From NCBI RefSeq assembly GCF_900130065.1, contig NZ_FQXV01000001.1, forward strand, positions 216,572 to 280,571: a stretch of 64,000 nt of DNA. The letters are read 5' to 3'. Positions within the stretch are counted from its first letter, which is position 1, and every line of letters starts with the position of its first letter. Shown in pieces: positions 61,550 to 64,000 of this stretch. The DNA comes from Sporobacter termitidis DSM 10068 (GTDB taxonomy: Bacteria > Bacillota > Clostridia > Oscillospirales > Oscillospiraceae). The notes under the pieces are model-generated. The model made no database searches, was not told the origin of the DNA, and saw only the letters and a program-made list of their open reading frames with translations. A program made the position numbers and the translations under genes.

Positions 61550-62416
61550 TTACGGCGTGAACAGCCTCTTGATTTTCGGCATCAGCTCTTTTGCGGCCTT
61601 GTACCCCGCGTCCATACACGTGACCATCTCGTCAAAGGTCAAAACGCTGGTGGATTCGGGCAGCTGCGGCGTGATCATGAGCGTTTCGCCGCTGGCCCTG
61701 TACTCACTTAGGCAGCCCATCAGGACGGACAGGGAGTTGGTGCAGACGTCAAGGATGTTGGCGTCCGGCTTCATCGGATAGTTTTCCGATAAATCGACGG
61801 CCAGCACGTTCGGCTCGCCGGCGGCGATCAGCAGATCAACGGGCACCACGTCCGTGACACCGCCGTCCACAAGGCACATGCCGTCTATCAGCTTCGGCTG
61901 AAAAATTGCCGGCACGGCGCTGGACGCCCGCATGGCGGTGCTGATTTTGATATCCGTCTTCCAGACGACGTTTTTCATCTGGCTGACGCCGTTTAAGGAA
62001 TTGACATAGGCAATCGTCTTCCGGCTGTAAAGGTCGACGGCGGTGAGGACCGTCCGCATTTTCAGCGCGGAGATATTCTTGCCCGCTGTCAGCCCCTCAA
62101 GATACCGCTCCAGCTTATCTCCCTTTAAAAACCCGGAAAACCTGATCGGATTTCCCCGGAAAAGCTGGACGATGGAGCCCAGGATACCGACGTAATCGCC
62201 GTCCACAAGCGTCGAACTGTTATTTGCCAGCTCGATGACCTTCTCCTTCATCTCGCCCGCCGTCATTCCCACAGCGTACAGCCCGGCGATGATGCTCCCC
62301 GCGCTTGTGCCGGAGACGGACGAGGGCAGCATGCCCGCTTCTTCCAGCGCGCACATGACGCCGACATGGGCGGCCCCCCGCGCTCCCCCGCCGGAGAGCG
62401 CGATTCCAAAGCTCAT
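61550..62416 (-). CDS. Patatin-like phospholipase (RssA/YlbK type)
   Basis: A 288-residue serine lipid hydrolase. The oxyanion motif SGGGARGAAH, the nucleophile in SGTSAGS and the catalytic Asp in VDGGVTD are all present. There is no signal peptide, so it is cytosolic or membrane-associated. AGGAGGG precedes ATG 62416. The physiological lipid is unknown. Confidence 0.9.
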   Translation of the reverse strand: MSFGIALSGGGARGAAHVGVMCALEEAGMLPSSVSGTSAGSIIAGLYAVGMTAGEMKEKVIELANNSSTLVDGDYVGILGSIVQLFRGNPIRFSGFLKGDKLERYLEGLTAGKNISALKMRTVLTAVDLYSRKTIAYVNSLNGVSQMKNVVWKTDIKISTAMRASSAVPAIFQPKLIDGMCLVDGGVTDVVPVDLLIAAGEPNVLAVDLSENYPMKPDANILDVCTNSLSVLMGCLSEYRASGETLMITPQLPESTSVLTFDEMVTCMDAGYKAAKELMPKIKRLFTP

Positions 62417-62453
62417 ATCAAACCCTCCTATGATTATTCATAGGAGATTTATA

Positions 62454-62951
62454 TTATGCCTCGCCGCGGAATTTGCCTGTACACAGCGGAATCTTCGGCC
62501 CGGCCGCCGTCCACTTCAATATTTCGACGATATTCCCTTCCGGGTCCGTGGCGTAGACGATATCGAGCTTCCTGCCGTCGGGGTATGTGGCCGTTTCCAT
62601 CGTACCGACGGCGCCGCCGCCGGCGTCTAAAAGCGCCCGCAGCGTTTTGGCCACGTCGTCTACGGCAAAGGCAATGTGCGCCAGTCCGCACCTGTTGATC
62701 GCCGTGCCGGCGCTGGGGATCGTCTCACCGTACGTAAAAATCTCGAGAGTCGGGGTGTTCTCCTCAAAGCCGGGCAGCGCCAGATGCTCCCCGGTGATGT
62801 GAGCGCCCCTGATGCCCGTAATGGCGTCGACCCACGCGCCCTTCAGCTCGCGCTGCTGCCCGATGCTCCGGCATCCGAAGACCTCCTTGTAAAACGCGAT
62901 GAGCTTTGCGCTGTCTCTGGCGATGATATTTGTATGGACGTATTTTGTCAT
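62454..62951 (-). CDS. VOC-superfamily (glyoxalase/dioxygenase fold) protein
   Basis: A 165-residue protein with two beta-alpha-beta-beta-beta modules of the vicinal oxygen chelate fold. It begins YVHTNIIARDSAKLIAFY and ends DPEGNIVEILKW; possible metal ligands are His6, His in GLAHIAFAV and Glu near EILKW. Lyase, epimerase or resistance functions are all possible. GAGGAGGAG precedes the ATG. It lies 37 bp upstream of the patatin gene, so may be co-transcribed with it. Confidence 0.85.
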   Translation of the reverse strand: MTKYVHTNIIARDSAKLIAFYKEVFGCRSIGQQRELKGAWVDAITGIRGAHITGEHLALPGFEENTPTLEIFTYGETIPSAGTAINRCGLAHIAFAVDDVAKTLRALLDAGGGAVGTMETATYPDGRKLDIVYATDPEGNIVEILKWTAAGPKIPLCTGKFRGEA

Positions 62952-63060
62952 GCGCTCCTCCTCAAAATCTATCCACAGGCGTTAAATCTTCTTGTCTGAG
63001 CGGCGTTTCAGCCGCTACCGGCTCAGTATAGTGCATCGCCCCGGTGATGTCAAATTGCAG

Positions 63061-63120
63061 TAAACGCCCCCCGAAGGGGCGTTTACTGCTGCCGATAAAG
63101 CCCAAAGGGCTTTATCGGCA
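63061..63120. repeat. Two tandem hairpins, one from the GATAAAGCCC family
   Basis: A perfect 10-bp hairpin TAAACGCCCC with its complement (63061-63085), then a perfect 14-bp hairpin (63090-63103 with 63107-63120) with the GATAAAGCCC core. Confidence 0.75.
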
Positions 63121-63149
63121 AGGGGCTGCATGCAGGTTTATCCACAGTC

Positions 63150-63176
63150 TTAAACGCCCCCGAGGGGGCGCTTAAT
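63150..63176 (-). terminator. Hairpin after the DUF1906 gene
   Basis: A CGCCCCC/GGGGGCG stem with TTAA ends, just downstream of the truncated gene on the minus strand; T-rich on exit but not a full T run. It shares TAAACGCCCC with the hairpin at 63061. Confidence 0.55.
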
Positions 63177-63181
63177 TTCGT

Positions 63182-64000
63182 TTATAGTTTATCCAGAAGG
63201 CCGAGCTTATCGAGCGTTTTATAGAGCACTTCCGCCAATGCTTCCCGCGTGAGGCATTGCTCCCAGCCGAAGTTGCCCTTTCCGTCTCCCTCGAAGAGGC
63301 CCGCCGCCTGGAGCTTGGTCACGGCCTGCTCGGCCCAGGCGCTGTGCGCGCCGCCCGTGCCGTCCAGCTCCGTCAGCGATGCCCTCGCCTCGTCAATCGT
63401 CATATTCAAATCACTCCCCGTATCGCTGTAATTCCATAGGCCCGCCTCGCTGTAGGCCTCATCCAGGTCGACGCTGATTCCAGCCGCCGTCTGGCCGTTC
63501 AGATATTGATAGACGGTGGCATGCTCGGAAATCTTGCCGCCCGACCAGGAATAGGTCTGCCAGAAACCGCTGCAGGCGCCCCTGGCCGCCATGGCTTCCA
63601 CCACGGCGTAGCCGCCGTACACGCCGATTTTATAGCCCTCCGTCTGCTGCGCGGCGGCCCTGAGATACGCCTCGACGGTATTCATATCCTTTTGCAAAGC
63701 GTCAAAATCGACAGCAAAAAATATTATCCCGCTTGTGGGCATATTGATTTTCTTCGCCGCCTGCAGCGCCAGCGCGCCGTCCTCAGCGCCGCTGGCGGCG
63801 CCGCCTTTCGCTCTATCCGCCGTTGTTTCAAATACGGAGAGAAGCTTGAACCCGGCATCCGTCAGGATTTTGGCCTCCTCGGCCGACAAATGCTTGCGGT
63901 ATTTTTCCGGCACAAGATACCGGCAGACAAAGCGGTATCCCAGCGCGTAAAGCGCCGCGGCGTCCGTTTTTGTCAGGACTGTGGAGCAATCGATTCCCTT
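63182..64000 (-). CDS. DUF1906 (Rv2525c-like glycoside hydrolase) protein with SLH-like tail, 5' end outside window
   Basis: The open frame continues to the window edge (KGIDCSTVLT at the upstream end), so the GTG at 63913 is an internal Val codon and the gene is truncated here. At least 272 residues are visible. The first about 190 form a TIM-barrel-like DUF1906 domain: GIDCST, LGYRFVCRYL, IIFFAVDFDA, GVYGGYAVVE and a tail with VYQYLNGQ and VDLDEAY, typical of secreted glycan hydrolase-like enzymes. The last 60 residues match one to two SLH-type motifs (WAEQAVTKLQAAGLFEGDG). It should be a cell-wall-attached enzyme, like the lysozyme at 55 kb. Confidence 0.82.
   Translation of the reverse strand, partial: KGIDCSTVLTKTDAAALYALGYRFVCRYLVPEKYRKHLSAEEAKILTDAGFKLLSVFETTADRAKGGAASGAEDGALALQAAKKINMPTSGIIFFAVDFDALQKDMNTVEAYLRAAAQQTEGYKIGVYGGYAVVEAMAARGACSGFWQTYSWSGGKISEHATVYQYLNGQTAAGISVDLDEAYSEAGLWNYSDTGSDLNMTIDEARASLTELDGTGGAHSAWAEQAVTKLQAAGLFEGDGKGNFGWEQCLTREALAEVLYKTLDKLGLLDKL

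Noticed and set aside
1-64000. CRISPR arrays, insertion sequences and integrases
   Set aside because: No regularly spaced direct repeats of CRISPR type, and no transposase or recombinase motifs were found in any frame.

Overview
The window reads as chromosome of an anaerobic, spore-forming, moderately GC-rich member of the Clostridia, probably an Oscillospirales/Ruminococcaceae-type lineage. Supporting this are spoIVA behind a textbook sigma-E promoter, a SpoVB-type flippase, the Gram-positive RNase M5/HolA/NrdR/PurF set, LL-diaminopimelate aminotransferase, an aldo/keto reductase with a ferredoxin tail, SLH-anchored cell-wall enzymes and many intrinsic terminators. The genus assignment is inference only. 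I see no transposase, integrase, prophage or CRISPR array.

Layout. 1-13.8 kb holds an acyl-CoA ligase/MFS pair and housekeeping genes (comEC, holA, rnmV, nrdR, purF, dapF, dapL, glmS). 14-17.7 kb is a soluble multi-PAS histidine kinase with an AraC-type response regulator. 18-25 kb is a copper/heavy-metal island: two small membrane proteins, a CopA ATPase carrying a coiled coil and an in-frame CopZ, a SafE-type membrane protein with two HMA and two cupredoxin-like domains, and a DUF2318 protein. Three promoters there share one direct-repeat operator. 25.2-27.1 kb carries a TtcA-like sulfurtransferase and a cysteine desulfurase, divergent from the next block.

27.4-37.7 kb is the most interesting part: a nitrogenase-like operon in the order nifB, nifH, cysK, K-like, D-like, SsuC/SsuB/SsuA-type ABC importer, two NifX-like carriers, papain-fold cysteine peptidase. 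All six P-cluster cysteines and the cofactor-ligand cysteine can be found, but the His, Gln and second His that mark true N2 reductases are not where they should be, and there is no nifEN. With cysteine synthase inside the operon and a sulfonate-type importer, the best reading is a nitrogenase-like reductase that removes sulfur from an imported organosulfur compound. It would be a relative, by analogy, of methylthio-alkane reductase (MarBHDK), but with a different gene set. An orphan corrinoid protein and an O-acetylhomoserine sulfhydrylase/gamma-lyase-type enzyme follow at 38.7-41.3 kb.

41.5-55 kb contains sporulation genes, an aldo/keto reductase with an esterase, a GGDEF protein, LysR and TetR regulators with a YhgE/Pip protein, and an ECF-type sigma/anti-sigma pair. 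55-64 kb holds an SLH-anchored lysozyme behind a leader attenuator, recG, an HD protein, a birA-bioY operon with a BirA box over its -35 element, an aberrant but well-promoted tRNA-Cys, a patatin-like lipase, a VOC protein and a truncated DUF1906/SLH protein. Three intergenic gaps in this last part share a family of perfect hairpin repeats.
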